Shown: positions 6,288-6,335 of the stretch, one piece after another | How positions within the stretch are numbered: the first letter of the stretch is position 1 | Layout: the number at the start of each line of letters is the position of its first letter | Assembly (NCBI GenBank): GCA_900553335.1 | Contig: USCU01000072.1 | Coordinates: forward strand, 1-6,335 | Length of the DNA stretch: 6,335 nucleotides | Source: an uncultured Ruminococcus sp. | Lineage (GTDB): Bacteria > Bacillota > Clostridia > Oscillospirales > Ruminococcaceae | Reading direction: 5' to 3' | Notes under the pieces: generated by a model | What the model was told of the DNA's origin: nothing | Database searches by the model: none | What the model saw: the letters and a program-made list of their open reading frames with translations, nothing else | Made by a program: the position numbers and the translations under genes

Positions 6288-6335
6288 CTGTCTCTTATAC
6301 ACATCTGACGCTGCCGACGATCTACTCTGTGTAGA
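6288..6335. other. Illumina Nextera adapter, index and P5 remnant (non-genomic)
   Basis: CTGTCTCTTATACACATCT (6288-6306) is the reverse complement of the 19-bp Tn5 mosaic end used in Nextera libraries. GACGCTGCCGACGA (6307-6320) completes the Read 1 adapter. TCTACTCT (6321-6328) is the reverse complement of the i5 index AGAGTAGA (N/S504 from memory). GTGTAGA (6329-6335) starts the P5 arm. The four parts are in exact library order, so this is untrimmed read-through adapter. It should be removed from the contig. Confidence 0.98.

Noticed and set aside
6288..6306. Tn5/IS50 mosaic end as evidence of a transposon insertion
   Set aside because: It continues exactly into the Nextera Read 1 tail, an i5 index and P5 bases, so it is library adapter.

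Overview
The window holds four tandem copies of one gene family, all on the minus strand. Each encodes a secreted lipoprotein that looks like the substrate-binding component of a carbohydrate-type ABC importer. Strong AGGAGG ribosome sites, sigma-A type promoters, SPase II lipoboxes and moderately low GC suggest a Gram-positive Clostridia-type bacterium. A gut Oscillospiraceae/Ruminococcus relative is my guess from protein style, not something the sequence proves. No permease, ATPase, regulator, RNA gene or mobile element is visible.

Layout from right to left, which is the direction of transcription. SBP-4 (5011-6287) has lost its first ~48 codons at the contig edge and is followed by a strong terminator (4965-4998). 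A ~200 bp regulatory gap carries two operator-like palindromes and a near-consensus promoter. SBP-3 (3370-4794) follows, with its own terminator (3325-3350). A ~250 bp gap carries an extended -10 promoter and a leader hairpin. SBP-2 (1704-3116) comes next, then a 119 bp gap with an inverted repeat and a promoter. SBP-1 (163-1584) is last, with a hairpin at 116-145. Nothing firm can be called in 1-115.

The last 48 bases (6288-6335) are not genomic. They are Illumina Nextera Read 1 adapter, an i5 index and the start of P5, left in the assembly. The true sequence ends at 6287, and any protein read through that junction is an artefact.

SBP-1, -2 and -3 each have a promoter, and SBP-3 and SBP-4 each end in a clear terminator, so the copies appear to be largely separate transcription units. 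This fits a set of alternative receptors that dock on transporter parts encoded elsewhere. By eye the copies are mosaic. N-terminal segments pair as (1,2) and (3,4), while much of the centre pairs as (1,3) and (2,4), including at synonymous bases. That suggests block duplication plus gene conversion.
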